From NCBI RefSeq assembly GCF_019733395.1, contig NZ_JAIHOO010000001.1, forward strand, positions 1,736,001-1,800,000: a DNA stretch of 64,000 bases, written 5' to 3'. The first letter of the stretch is position 1, and the number at the start of each line of letters is the position of its first letter. The DNA is from Lysobacter sp. BMK333-48F3 (GTDB lineage: Bacteria > Pseudomonadota > Gammaproteobacteria > Xanthomonadales > Xanthomonadaceae). Shown here piece after piece: positions 25,681-35,374 of this stretch. A program made the translations under genes and the position numbers. The notes under the pieces were generated by a model. The model did not search any database, was not told where the DNA came from, and worked only from the letters and a program-made list of their open reading frames with translations.

Positions 25681-25789
25681 GTCCTTCCGCTAGGTCACAC
25701 TGATCCGGCATTGCACGCTCGTTGATCGCGAGCACGCGTCTGCGCAGAATCGGTGCTTCTGCGTCGGCAGGCGCGCGCATGGGGACGAT

Positions 25790-25990
25790 ATGTTCAAGAC
25801 TTCGCTGCTGGCGGCCGGCGCGCTCGCCCTGGGCTTCGCCACCGACGCCCAGGCCGTCGCCAAGGATATCGACGGCTATCGGTCCGACCGTGTCGCGCTC
25901 GCCTCGCAGAGAGGCGTATTCGTCTCGCGCGACGAAGGCGGTTCGACGCCGTTGCGGTTCCGCTTCAGCCTGTTGCCGCTGAAGGGCTGA
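25790..25990 (+). CDS. Small exported protein, mini-paralogue of its neighbour
   Basis: This 66-residue protein has a signal peptide (LLAAGALALGFATDAQA) and a mature part of about 43 residues. The mature N-terminus KDIDGYRSDRVAL resembles KIVDGYGVDRAAL of the next gene, and the C-terminus YVSR-like FVSRDEGG..LRFRFSLLP resembles that gene's C-terminal YVSRADQG..LRFRYDLLP. It therefore looks like the longer protein with its middle 300 residues removed. A ribosome site (ggggacgat) precedes the ATG. The function is unknown. Confidence 0.65.
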   Translation: MFKTSLLAAGALALGFATDAQAVAKDIDGYRSDRVALASQRGVFVSRDEGGSTPLRFRFSLLPLKG

Positions 25991-26173
25991 GTCCGGCGCC
26001 GGGCTCGGGCGACATCCCCGGCCGATTCGAGCGACGCCATTGTCGGCTCCGATGTGCCCCGATGGCCATTATCCGCGGCCTCGTTCGTTCGCCTGACGCC
26101 AAGTCCTTGGGGTTGCCGGCGCTTGCATAGATAATGCGCCGCCCGCGAAGCAAGGGCTTACAGGGGATATTGC

Positions 26174-27316
26174 ATGACCAGATACACCGTGCCGGCGTCC
26201 GTCGCGCTGGCGCTAGCGTTCGCTCTGCCGGCGCAAGCCGCGGACAAGATCGTCGACGGCTACGGCGTCGACCGTGCCGCCTTGGCCGCCGGTCTGCCGG
26301 TGCGTAGCGTCGCGATGAACACCACACTGCGTCCCCAGTTGGGATACGCGATGACGCCTAGCTATTCCGTCTCGGTGACCCCTTGGGGACCGGGCGTCAG
26401 TCCCGCCACGACCTTGGGGGTCGGACTGGCGACGGGGTTGATCAGCGGGGCGCTGATCAACGCTTCGATCTACGAAGACGCGCAGCATCGCGCCATGGCG
26501 GCTTTTTCGCCGATCCGCCGCGCGGGTTGCGAGTTGCAGGCCGACACGGCTATGCACGCGGCGATCGACGCAGCCGTGCGACGCAGCCCCTGGGGCGCCG
26601 GGGTCCGGTCGCTGGCTTCGTCCGCCGACGAGCGCAGTCTCGACTCGGTGGTGAAGCAGGGCGAGCCTCGCCACGTGTTCGCATTCACCTCGTCGCTGTC
26701 GGTCGAGATGGCCGGGCTGGTGACGACCGTGGACGTCAGCGCTTATGCCCCCCAGGATGGCGGGTCGGACTGGCGCAAGCGCCCGCTGTGGCGCGATCTG
26801 CTGATCGTGGTGTCGGACCCGGTATCGCTCGAGCCCAAGACCCAGGCCGATATCGACAGCATGGTGGCGGAGGAGCGGGCGCGCTACGCGGCCAGCGGCG
26901 GCGAGGAACTGATCAAGCGCGTCAATGCGCGCGGCGGCAGCGCGGACCCGATCGACCGCAAGGCCGCGCTCGCGGAGCAGAGACTGCACAAGAAGTTCAT
27001 GGACACCGCCCGTCAACCGGTGTGGACGTTCGAGGGCAGCCGCTTCCGCCGCGCCCAGCTTTGGGCCGAGAACGATTGCGCGCGGTTGAAGTCGGCCATC
27101 GCCCAGGCCGGTGCGGAGACCGGGCGGCTGCTCGACGACCTGTACGCACAGAAGCTGCCGCCGCGGTTGGGGCAGGACGAACGGCAACCGGCGATGGAAG
27201 AGCAGTTCGGAGTGCGCAAGACCGTCGCCCTGCCCGGCGGCGCCTACGTTTCCCGCGCCGACCAGGGTGAAATCGACCTGCGCTTTCGCTACGACCTCCT
27301 GCCTGCCGACAAATGA
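26174..27316 (+). CDS. Exported protein of unknown function, long paralogue
   Basis: This 380-residue protein has a Sec signal peptide (ALALAFALPAQAAD) and no domain I recognise. A glycine/threonine-rich hydrophobic stretch (TTLGVGLATGLISGALINASIYE, near residue 80-100) might be a membrane-inserting segment. Two cysteines (AGCELQ, ENDCARL) could pair. The first 20 mature residues and last 30 residues resemble the short gene upstream. The ribosome site (aggggata) supports the ATG at 26174. The 183-base gap between the two paralogues has no other gene. Confidence 0.65.
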   Translation: MTRYTVPASVALALAFALPAQAADKIVDGYGVDRAALAAGLPVRSVAMNTTLRPQLGYAMTPSYSVSVTPWGPGVSPATTLGVGLATGLISGALINASIYEDAQHRAMAAFSPIRRAGCELQADTAMHAAIDAAVRRSPWGAGVRSLASSADERSLDSVVKQGEPRHVFAFTSSLSVEMAGLVTTVDVSAYAPQDGGSDWRKRPLWRDLLIVVSDPVSLEPKTQADIDSMVAEERARYAASGGEELIKRVNARGGSADPIDRKAALAEQRLHKKFMDTARQPVWTFEGSRFRRAQLWAENDCARLKSAIAQAGAETGRLLDDLYAQKLPPRLGQDERQPAMEEQFGVRKTVALPGGAYVSRADQGEIDLRFRYDLLPADK

Positions 27317-27461
27317 GCCCGCAGCCGGGGCCGGCACCGGTCCCGGTAGCGAACGCCGGCCCCGCCCGCAGGCCATGGCCCCGGGCGGGCCTGATGTTCG
27401 TCACTGCGGCCGCTAGCCGACGACGGGTTACCATCGCCCGACTCCTTTCCCGGGCCCGCCG

Positions 27462-28739
27462 ATGCCGCCCAGTTCGATCGCCGCAAGCCAGTCTGGTCCA
27501 TCGCCGCTCGCGGCGGCGGGGACTCCTTCCGCCTGGCTGGAGATTCCGCTCATGGCCGCGCGCCTGCTGTGGCGGCACTGGCCGGCGCTGGCGTTCTGGT
27601 TCTTCGCCCAGCGGGTCTGCTACGACCTGTTGATGGACCTGGCGGTCAAGCTCGGCGAGCGCTCGGTGCTGCTGTCGTTCGCGGCCCTGTCGGTGCTGAT
27701 CGTGACCCAGCTGGCCGGCACGATCCTGATGTTCCAGTCGCTGCGGCCGTCGCTGCCGATGCTGGCCGGCGGCGCGCTGACCCCGGATACCCGCGCGGTG
27801 CGCAAGCAGTGGATCACCGCGCTGGCGATCGCGATGCTGCCGTTCTTCGCCTACTACGCCGGCTGGGGCCTGCTCGAGGACCTGCGCCGGCAGTTCCGCA
27901 CCGAGTACGTGTTCAGCGTCTGGGAAAAGGAAAACCTCAACCAGGTGCTCAAGCTCAAGGGCCTGTGGATCGCGCTGGCGGTGGCCTGGGCGGTGCGCTG
28001 GTTCAGCAAGCGCCGTGCGGCGGCCAGCGGCCACGCGCTGTGGAACGTGATCGCGACCAGTTGCGAAGCCTATTGGGTGTTCGTCGGCGTGGCCGCGATC
28101 GCTCAGCTGACCAAGCTGGCCCAGGACTGGTGGCACGAGCGCGTGGTCTACGTCGCCGTGACCACCTGGTGGGAAAGCCCGACCGCGCTGTACAAGACCC
28201 TGGCGCCGACCAAGCGCGGCCTGGCGCCGCTGTGGGAGTTCTTCTCCACCGCCGCCGGCGCGGTCGCGTTGCCGCTGATCTGGCTGGCGATCACCGCGAT
28301 CGTCTACGGCATCGACCTGCGCCGCGCGCAGCGCCTGGACGACGCCGACGAGGCGCTGGGCAAGGTCACCCAGCGCTTCAAGGCGATGCACTTCACCCTG
28401 CGCATGCTCGCCGACAAGGCCAGCGCGGGCTGGACCAGCAAGGGCGTGCCGGTGGTCAACAGCCTGCGCCTGGTGCTGCGCGCCGGCTTGCCGGCGCTGC
28501 TGACCCTGTGCGTGTGCTGGCAGTTGCTGGCTTACCTCGACTCCTGGTCGTGGCGGCTGATGACGCTGTGGATCGGGCCGCAGGATCCGGACTGGCAGCG
28601 GGTCATCGGCCAGCCCTGGTCGGTGTTCCTGACCACGCCGCTGTCGTTCCGCACGTCGCTGCTGACCGATGTGTTGCGGGTGGTGTTGTTGGCGGCGACC
28701 TTCGACCGCGCCATCGCCCGCCTGCCGCGCGCGGGGTAG
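27462..28739 (+). CDS. Multi-pass membrane protein of unknown function
   Basis: This 425-residue inner membrane protein has about seven hydrophobic segments spread along its length, including ALAFWFFAQRVCYDLLMDLAV, LPFFAYYAGWGLL, AVALPLIWLAITAIVYGI and LPALLTLCVCWQLLAYL. It has no signal peptide, and the first 30 residues are polar. An internal ATG at 27552 would remove this polar leader and is an alternative start. No family is recognised. The TAG stop at 28737-28739 lies inside the first copy of the intergenic repeat gtaggagcggcgt, so the repeat defines the protein's end. Confidence 0.7.
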   Translation: MPPSSIAASQSGPSPLAAAGTPSAWLEIPLMAARLLWRHWPALAFWFFAQRVCYDLLMDLAVKLGERSVLLSFAALSVLIVTQLAGTILMFQSLRPSLPMLAGGALTPDTRAVRKQWITALAIAMLPFFAYYAGWGLLEDLRRQFRTEYVFSVWEKENLNQVLKLKGLWIALAVAWAVRWFSKRRAAASGHALWNVIATSCEAYWVFVGVAAIAQLTKLAQDWWHERVVYVAVTTWWESPTALYKTLAPTKRGLAPLWEFFSTAAGAVALPLIWLAITAIVYGIDLRRAQRLDDADEALGKVTQRFKAMHFTLRMLADKASAGWTSKGVPVVNSLRLVLRAGLPALLTLCVCWQLLAYLDSWSWRLMTLWIGPQDPDWQRVIGQPWSVFLTTPLSFRTSLLTDVLRVVLLAATFDRAIARLPRAG

Positions 28740-29130
28740 GAGCGGCGTCCCACCGGGATTTCCTTCGGTCACAGGCCGCGACCGCCATCCCTCCCTTTCG
28801 CCACGTCTTGTCCTGCGCCCCCTGTAGGAGCGGCGTGAGCCGCGACCGCGCTGCTGCGGTCTCGCGGCGTCTGCGTTCGAAGGCTCCGAAAGCCGCGACC
28901 GCCATCCCGCCCATTCGCCGCGTCTTTGTCCTGCGGCCCCCGTAGGAGCGGCGTAAGCCGCGACCGCGTTGCTGCGGTCTCGCGACGCCTGTGTTCGAAG
29001 GCTCCGAAAGCCGCGACCGCCATCCCTCCCATTCGCCCCGCCTTTGTCCTGCGCCCCTTGTAGGAGCGGCGTAAGCCGCGACCGCGTTGCAGCGGTCTCG
29101 CGACGCCTGTGTTCGAAGGCTTCAAAGCTT
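28736..29130. repeat. 118-base tandem array of the gtaggagcgg element
   Basis: The motif gtaggagcggcgt starts at 28736, 28824, 28942 and 29060. The last three are exactly 118 bases apart, giving two complete 118-base units (28824-29059) and a partial third to about 29130. Each unit holds gtaggagcggcgtaagccgc plus a shared spacer including gttcgaaggctccgaaagcc. The first copy is different: it carries a 24-base insert after gcgt. The array is intergenic and contains no gene. Confidence 0.9.
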
Positions 29131-29728
<598 letters not shown>

Positions 29729-31447
29729 ATGACGTTCTCGCCGTTGTTGCGTTTGCTCGGCCTGTGCTTGTTGGCGATGTCTTCAGCCCGGGCCGCGGTG
29801 CCGGCCCATTACGTCGTATTCGAACGCGATGTCCAGGGCCGCGCCGAGCCGGTGTTCTACGCCCAGGTGCGACTGGCCGACGACGGCCACGACCGCGCCG
29901 GCGCGGTCGCGGCCGAACGCGGCGTCGAGCGCATCGGCTATCGCGCATTGCGCAACGGCACCAAGAGTGCCGTCGCCTACGAGGCGCGGCAGCCGAACTT
30001 CCTGCGCGCCGAGTTCGCCCGCGATCCGCAGCGCGGCGACGGTGCGATCCAATCGCATCCGCTGGTGCGCGATCCGCATCGCGCCTTCGTCGTGCGCCTG
30101 CCGTTGGCCGAGGCCGATGCGATCGAACTCGGCGACGGCGCCGGCAAGGCCGTGCAGCGCTTCGACCTGCGCGAGCTGGCCCTGCGTTCGGCGCAGTTGC
30201 CGTTGGCGACGACGGCGGCGCCGGCCGCGGCGCCGACCGCAGTAGCCGCCGCGACCGCCGACAAGGCGGCCAATTCCGCCAACCGGCTCGACATCCTGGT
30301 GCTCGGCGACGGCTATACCGCCGCCGAGCAGGGCGTGTTCGCCGATCATGCTGCGGCGCTGAAGACCGCGATGTTCCAGGTCAGTCCGTACAAGGAGTAC
30401 CAGAGCTTCGTGAACTGGCAGGCCGGTTTCGTCGCCTCCAGCCAGTCTGGCGCCGACCATCCGCCGTATCAGGCCGGCTGCACCGGCACGAGCTGCTGCG
30501 CCGACAGCGGCGCGCGCAGCGATCCGCTCGCCGGCCGCTTCGTCGCCACCGCGCTCGATGCGACGTTCTGCACCAGCCAGATCCATCGTCTGCTGACCGT
30601 GCGCTCGTCCAAGGTCATGGCCGCGGCGGCGGGCTTTCCCGACTGGGACAAGATCATCGTCACCGTCAACGATCCGGTCTACGGCGGCGCCGGCGGCTCG
30701 TATGCGGTGTTGTCCGCGCACGCCAGCGCCGCGCTGATCGCGATCCACGAATTCGGCCACAGCTTCCACGGCCTGGCCGACGAATACGAAACGCCGTATC
30801 CGGGGTTTCCGGCCTGCAGCGACGTCGGCGGCAACGCACCCTGCGAGGCCAACGTCACCAACCAGAGCAACGCCAGCCTGGTGAAGTGGCGCAGTTGGTT
30901 CACGCCCGGGCTGCCGATCCCGACCCCGGACGGCACCGCCGGCACCGGCTTGTTCGAAGGCGCGCGCTACCGCGCCGCCGGCATGTACCGGCCGGTCGGT
31001 GCGAGCTGCCTGATGCGCGCGCTGGGCACGTCGTTCTGCCCGGTGTGCCGGCAGGAATACGTGCGCAAGCTGTATCGCGGCGGCTTCGGCTCGCCGGCGG
31101 CCGGGATCGACCTGATCGAGCCGGGCAGCGAGTCGCCTTCGCCGGCGACCGCGGTGAACTACCAGCGCGGCAGCACGCGCCGGTTCTCGGCCGCTCTGCT
31201 GCAGCCCAGCGTCGGCGCCTTGGGCGTGCAGTGGTATCTCGACGGCGTGGCGATCCCCGGCGCGACTTCGCCGAGCTACGACTTCGTCCAGTCTGCGGCC
31301 ACGCCGGCGACGCGCACGCTGGAACTGCGGGTGACCGACCGCACCGCCTTCGTGCAGCCGGCGATGGCCGGCGACCTGTTGCTGCACCAGCGGCGCTGGA
31401 CGATCCGGGTCGGCGCCGCGCTGCGTTCGGTGGCGGCCGCGCGCTGA
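29729..31447 (+). CDS. Secreted M64-family zinc metallopeptidase
   Basis: This 572-residue exported peptidase belongs to family M64 (the IgA peptidase family by name; the actual substrate is unknown here). It has a signal peptide (LLGLCLLAMSSARA) and an N-terminal beta-rich domain to about residue 165. The catalytic domain follows, with DILVLGDGYTAAE and the zinc motif HEFGHSFHGLADEYE starting at His340 (HExxH plus a downstream Asp ligand). Several cysteine pairs (GCTGTSCC, SFCPVCRQ) suit an extracytoplasmic enzyme. A C-terminal immunoglobulin-like domain (VQWYLDGVAIPGATSPSY) follows. The ATG at 29729 begins the signal peptide; upstream in-frame starts fall in the repeat region. Confidence 0.9.
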   Translation: MTFSPLLRLLGLCLLAMSSARAAVPAHYVVFERDVQGRAEPVFYAQVRLADDGHDRAGAVAAERGVERIGYRALRNGTKSAVAYEARQPNFLRAEFARDPQRGDGAIQSHPLVRDPHRAFVVRLPLAEADAIELGDGAGKAVQRFDLRELALRSAQLPLATTAAPAAAPTAVAAATADKAANSANRLDILVLGDGYTAAEQGVFADHAAALKTAMFQVSPYKEYQSFVNWQAGFVASSQSGADHPPYQAGCTGTSCCADSGARSDPLAGRFVATALDATFCTSQIHRLLTVRSSKVMAAAAGFPDWDKIIVTVNDPVYGGAGGSYAVLSAHASAALIAIHEFGHSFHGLADEYETPYPGFPACSDVGGNAPCEANVTNQSNASLVKWRSWFTPGLPIPTPDGTAGTGLFEGARYRAAGMYRPVGASCLMRALGTSFCPVCRQEYVRKLYRGGFGSPAAGIDLIEPGSESPSPATAVNYQRGSTRRFSAALLQPSVGALGVQWYLDGVAIPGATSPSYDFVQSAATPATRTLELRVTDRTAFVQPAMAGDLLLHQRRWTIRVGAALRSVAAAR

Positions 31448-31489
31448 GGGCGCGATATGACGTGCGCAGCGTCGCTCCTACAAGGGCTA

Positions 31490-32440
31490 TCACCCCAGCG
31501 GCACGCGCGCGCAGACCCAGGCCTCGATGCGTTGCGCGCCGGCGCGGCGCAGCACGCGCGCGGCGGCGTGCAAGGTGGCGCCGGTGGTCATGACGTCGTC
31601 GACCAGCACCACCTGCGCCGGGGCGGCGCCGCCGTGCCAGGCGAAGGCGTCGCGCAGGTTGCGCCGGCGCTGGCGGGCGTCCAGTCGCGATTGCGCGGCG
31701 GTATCGCGGCTGCGGCGCAGGCCGTCGTCGTACAGGCGCAGGCCGAGCCGGCGCGCCAGCGGCCGGGCCAGTTCCAGGGCCTGGTCGTAGCCGCGCCGAC
31801 GCAGCCGGGCCGGGTGCAGCGGCACCGGGATCAGCACCGGGGCGGCCGTGTCCGGCGCGCGGCCGCAGTCGGGACCCGGCGCCGGCGCGCGCGCTTCGGC
31901 GCTGCGATGACCACCCGCAGCGGCTCCGGCTTCGGCGAAAGCACGCGCCATCATCGTCGCCAGCAGCCGGCCGGCGGCGAGGTCGCGGTGGAACTTGAAG
32001 CGCGGCAGCAGGCGGTCCAGCGGCGGCCGGTACAGGCAGGCGGCGCGGACCCGGTCCAACGGCGGGGGGCGGCGCAAGCAGTCGCCGCAGACCGGGCCAT
32101 CGTCGGCGAAGGGCAGGGCGCCGCGCCGATGCCGCTCGCCGGCCTGGCCGCCGTGGTCGGCGCGATCCGGGCCGCGGCCGCGCGCCGTGTCGGCAACCGC
32201 CGCCAACGTGCATTCATCGCCGGGCATCTGCACCGGGTTTCCCTGCGGCAGCGGCAAGGCGCAGCGCGCGCAGGCCGGCCCCGCGTGCGGCCAGTCCGCG
32301 GCGCAGGCCGGGCACAGGTCGCAGCCGGCCTCGGCGGCTTCGTCGCAGACCAGGCAGCGCGCCGGCCACAGCGCCCAGCCCAGCCGTCGCCAGAGACTGT
32401 CAACTGGAATGGGTAAGCTGCGGTTGACAGTCTGGGTCAT
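31490..32440 (-). CDS. ComF-family phosphoribosyltransferase-like protein
   Basis: This 316-residue cytoplasmic protein is of the ComF/GntX family, tied to DNA uptake or use of DNA as a nutrient. It has an N-terminal zinc-finger-like cysteine set ([31 protein letters not shown]) and a C-terminal phosphoribosyltransferase domain with the PRPP loop [14 protein letters not shown] and the family mark [15 protein letters not shown] low-complexity insertion of about 35 residues lies between the finger and the domain. The ATG at 32440 is the only credible start, and it places the BirA-type operator inside codons 4-15 of this gene. It is divergent from bioB. Confidence 0.85.
   Translation of the reverse strand: MTQTVNRSLPIPVDSLWRRLGWALWPARCLVCDEAAEAGCDLCPACAADWPHAGPACARCALPLPQGNPVQMPGDECTLAAVADTARGRGPDRADHGGQAGERHRRGALPFADDGPVCGDCLRRPPPLDRVRAACLYRPPLDRLLPRFKFHRDLAAGRLLATMMARAFAEAGAAAGGHRSAEARAPAPGPDCGRAPDTAAPVLIPVPLHPARLRRRGYDQALELARPLARRLGLRLYDDGLRRSRDTAAQSRLDARQRRRNLRDAFAWHGGAAPAQVVLVDDVMTTGATLHAAARVLRRAGAQRIEAWVCARVPLG
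32396..32431. promoter_or_regulatory. BirA-type biotin operator
   Basis: Two 10-base arms, ACTGTCAACT (32396-32405) and GGTTGACAGT (32422-32431), are inverted repeats with nine of ten matches, spaced by 16 bases. This is the arm spacing and core (TGTcAAC / GTTgACA) of the biotin repressor operator known from E. coli. It overlaps the -35 of the bioB promoter and the first codons of comF. Repression of the bio operon by biotin-loaded BirA is the expected effect. Confidence 0.75.
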
Positions 32441-32452
32441 GCTTCCCAGACT
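32424..32452 (+). promoter_or_regulatory. bioB promoter and overlapping inverted repeat
   Basis: A perfect -35 TTGACA (32424-32429) sits in the right arm of the biotin operator. With a 17-base spacer the -10 would be CAGACT (32447-32452), which is weak. A second perfect inverted repeat, CAGTCTGGG / CCCAGACTG with an 8-base loop (32428-32453), covers the same promoter and the comF start codon. It could be a second operator or an RNA hairpin in the comF leader. Confidence 0.5.
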
Positions 32453-32531
32453 GCCGGCTCCGACTCGCCCCTGCTGTCGGTGCATTCCTCTGCCCGCCGT
32501 CAGTGAAGTCCCCGCTGTGGAGCCAGCCCTA

Positions 32532-33569
32532 GTGTCAACGACCCCGCTTCGCCACGATTGGTCCCGCGCGGAAGTGCGCGCCCTGTTCGACCTGCCGTTC
32601 CCGGAACTGCTGCACCGCGCCGGCACCGTGCACCGCGAGAATTTCGACCCCGCCGAGGTCCAGGTCAGCACCCTGTTGTCGGTGAAGACCGGCGGCTGCC
32701 CCGAGGACTGCGCCTACTGCCCGCAGGCCCAGCGCTATCACACCGGGGTCGACGCGACCAAGCTGATGAGCACCGAAGCGGTGCTGGAGAAGGCCCGCCA
32801 GGCCAAGGCCGCCGGCGCCTCGCGCTTCTGCATGGGCGCGGCCTGGCGCTCGCCCAAGGACCGCGACATCCCCAAGGTCGCGGCGATGATCCGCGAAGTG
32901 AAGTCGCTGGGCCTGGAGACCTGCGCCACCCTGGGCATGCTCTCCGGCGACCAGGCCCAGGCGCTGAAGGCGGCCGGGCTGGACTACTACAACCACAACC
33001 TGGACACCGCGCCGGAGTTCTACAACGAGATCATCCGCACCCGCGAGTTCCAGGACCGCCTGGACACGCTGGAACACGTCCGCGACGCCGGCATGAAGAC
33101 CTGCTGCGGCGGCATCGTCGGCATGGGCGAATCGCGCGAGCAGCGCGCCGGCCTGCTGCAGACCCTGGCCAACCTGCCGGCGCATCCGGACTCGGTGCCG
33201 ATCAACCGCCTGGTCCAGGTCGAGGGCACGCCGCTGGCCGGCACCACCGAGCTGGACCCGTTCGAGTTCGTCCGCACCATCGCGGTCGCCCGGCTGATGA
33301 TGCCCAAGTCCATGGTCCGTCTCTCCGCCGGGCGAGAAGCCATGAGCGACGAGCTGCAGGCGCTGTGCTTCCTGGCCGGCGCCAACTCGATCTTCTACGG
33401 CGAAAAGCTGCTGACCACCGGCAACCCGGACACCGAGCGCGACCTGGCCCTGTTCGCCCGCCTGGGCCTGCGGCCGATGCAGATCGTCGAGACCGCGGGC
33501 ACCGTCCATGCGAGTATTGAGGAGCACCTCGAGCCCCCGGTCGAGCCCGTCCACACCTGCGCCGCCTGA
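32532..33569 (+). CDS. bioB: Biotin synthase
   Basis: BioB is the radical-SAM enzyme that inserts sulfur into dethiobiotin, the last step of biotin synthesis; 345 residues. The radical-SAM cluster is CPEDCAYC (Cys56, 60, 63). The second cluster is likely bound by the cysteines in RFCMG, ETCAT and KTCCGG and the Arg in VRLSAGRE. The start is a GTG at 32532 ([12 protein letters not shown]), chosen because family N-termini begin with a short MSxxxxRHDW; an upstream in-frame GTG at 32517 is less likely. It heads the bio cluster and lies about 80 bases downstream of the predicted promoter under BirA control. Confidence 0.96.
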   Translation: MSTTPLRHDWSRAEVRALFDLPFPELLHRAGTVHRENFDPAEVQVSTLLSVKTGGCPEDCAYCPQAQRYHTGVDATKLMSTEAVLEKARQAKAAGASRFCMGAAWRSPKDRDIPKVAAMIREVKSLGLETCATLGMLSGDQAQALKAAGLDYYNHNLDTAPEFYNEIIRTREFQDRLDTLEHVRDAGMKTCCGGIVGMGESREQRAGLLQTLANLPAHPDSVPINRLVQVEGTPLAGTTELDPFEFVRTIAVARLMMPKSMVRLSAGREAMSDELQALCFLAGANSIFYGEKLLTTGNPDTERDLALFARLGLRPMQIVETAGTVHASIEEHLEPPVEPVHTCAA

Positions 33570-33587
33570 GGCGGCGGAGCTATCGCA

Positions 33588-34820
33588 ATGAGCAGCCAGC
33601 GACCCCTTTGGCGCGAACGGATTCAGGCGGCCCACGACCAGCGCGTGGCCGAGGCGCGCACGCGCCGCCATCGCGCGGTCACCCACCGCGACGGCGCCCG
33701 TTGCGAGGTCGACGGGCGCTCGCTGCTCAACTTCTGCGGCAACGACTACCTCGGCCTGTCGCAGCACTTCGCGGTGATCAACGCGTTCCAGGACGCGGCC
33801 TCGCGCGAAGGCGTCGGCGGCCTGGCCTCGCACCTGGTCTGCGGCCATCACGCCCAGCACGAAGCGCTGGAGCGCGAACTGGCCGACTGGCTGGGATCGC
33901 CGCGCGCGCTGCTGTTCGGCAGCGGCTTCATGGCCAACCTGGCCGCGGTCCAGGCCCTGCTCGGCGAAGACGACGTCTGCGTGCAGGACAAGCTCAACCA
34001 TGCCAGCCTGATCGACGCCGCGCGCCTGTCCGGCTGCCGCCTGCGGCGTTATCCGCATGCCGATCCCGAAGGCGCGATCCGGCAGTTGCGCAACGTGCCC
34101 GACGGCCTGGCCATGCTCGCCACCGACGGGGTGTTCAGCATGGACGGCGATGTCGCTCCGCTGCGCGATCTGGCGCTGGTGGCGCGCGCGCAGAAGGCCT
34201 TGCTTTACGTCGACGACGCCCACGGCGTCGGCGTCAACGGCCCCGACGGCCGCGGCACGGTCGCCGCGGCGCGGCTGTCGGTGCAGGAAGTGCCGCTGCA
34301 GTTGGCGACCTTCGGCAAGGCCCTGGGCAGCTACGGCGCGGCGCTGCACGGCGACGCCGACCTGATCGGCCATCTGGCCGAAACCGCGCGCAGCCATCTG
34401 TACACCACCGCCCTGCCGCCGGCCCAGGCCGCGGCCACCCGCGCGGCGATCAAGCTGGCGCGCAACGACCATTGGCGGCGCGAGAAGCTGGCCGAACTGA
34501 CCGCGCATTTCCGCGACCGCGCGTCCAAGCTCGGTCTGGAACTGCTGGCGTCGGGCACCCCGATCCAGCCGGTGGTCTGCGGCAGCGACCGGCGTGCGCT
34601 GGCGATGGCGCAGGCGCTGGAACAGCAGGGCTACTGGGTCGCGGCGATCCGTCCGCCGACCGTGCCGGAAGGCCGTGCGCGCTTGCGCGTGACCTTCTCG
34701 GCGCTGCACACGCGCGAGCAGGTCGACGGCCTGATCGAGGCCTTGGCGCGCGCCGCCGAGCGGGTCGCGATCGAGCGCAGCGACGACGCGCCGGCGCCGC
34801 CGGCGAGCGCGGCCCGATGA
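33588..34820 (+). CDS. bioF: 8-amino-7-oxononanoate synthase
   Basis: BioF is a PLP enzyme that condenses pimeloyl-ACP (or -CoA) with alanine to start the biotin ring pathway; 410 residues. The PLP lysine is Lys244 in [10 protein letters not shown]; other marks are [43 protein letters not shown] and [16 protein letters not shown]. It follows bioB by 18 bases, with a ribosome site in ggcggag, so the two are co-transcribed. The C-terminal tail ([12 protein letters not shown]) is a non-conserved extension. Confidence 0.96.
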   Translation: MSSQRPLWRERIQAAHDQRVAEARTRRHRAVTHRDGARCEVDGRSLLNFCGNDYLGLSQHFAVINAFQDAASREGVGGLASHLVCGHHAQHEALERELADWLGSPRALLFGSGFMANLAAVQALLGEDDVCVQDKLNHASLIDAARLSGCRLRRYPHADPEGAIRQLRNVPDGLAMLATDGVFSMDGDVAPLRDLALVARAQKALLYVDDAHGVGVNGPDGRGTVAAARLSVQEVPLQLATFGKALGSYGAALHGDADLIGHLAETARSHLYTTALPPAQAAATRAAIKLARNDHWRREKLAELTAHFRDRASKLGLELLASGTPIQPVVCGSDRRALAMAQALEQQGYWVAAIRPPTVPEGRARLRVTFSALHTREQVDGLIEALARAAERVAIERSDDAPAPPASAAR

Positions 34821-34830
34821 CTCCGGCCCG

Positions 34831-35265
34831 ATGACCGCAGCCGGACCGCTCGCCGCCGCCGAAACCGATCTGGCGAAGATGCTGGCCACGTTGCAGGTCG
34901 ATGCGCGCGACGGCGAGTACGTGTTCGTCAGCGCGCCGCACTGGGACGCGCTGCCGCGCGAACTGGCCCAGGCCACGATCGTCGAGGCCGAAGGGCCGAC
35001 CTGCGTGCTGCGTCGCGAGCACGCCGATGCGCGGGGGCTGGATTACGACTTCGTCGCCGCCTGGTTGAGCCTGCGCGTGCACTCGGCGCTGCAGGCGGTC
35101 GGCCTGACCGCGGCGGTGGCGCAGGCGCTGGCCGCGCGCGGCATCGCCTGCAACGTGCTGGCCGGCTATCACCACGATCACCTGCTGGTGCCGGCGGCGC
35201 GGCGCGAGGACGCGCTGGCGGCGCTGCTGGCGCTGCGCGGCGACGGCGGAGCGACGCCGGCCTGA
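34831..35265 (+). CDS. ACT-domain protein within the biotin cluster
   Basis: This 144-residue cytoplasmic protein matches the small ACT-fold family with LAKMLATLQVDARDGEYVFVSAP at the N-terminus and the mark GLTAAVAQALAARGIACNVLAGYHHDHLLVP (abridged: IACNVLAGYHHDHL). ACT folds typically bind amino acids or other small ligands, so a regulatory role in the cluster is possible, but no biotin-pathway role is established. Its start is eleven bases after bioF, so it belongs to the same transcript. The 109-base gap that follows separates it from bioH. Confidence 0.75.
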   Translation: MTAAGPLAAAETDLAKMLATLQVDARDGEYVFVSAPHWDALPRELAQATIVEAEGPTCVLRREHADARGLDYDFVAAWLSLRVHSALQAVGLTAAVAQALAARGIACNVLAGYHHDHLLVPAARREDALAALLALRGDGGATPA

Positions 35266-35374
35266 GGCGATCGCGCGCGCCGGCCGCCGCAGCCGACCCT
35301 TTCATCGGCCGCTCCGGACGGATCGGCCGCGCAGTACCGAAACCAGGCAACAAACCAGGCAAGACGGAACCTCC

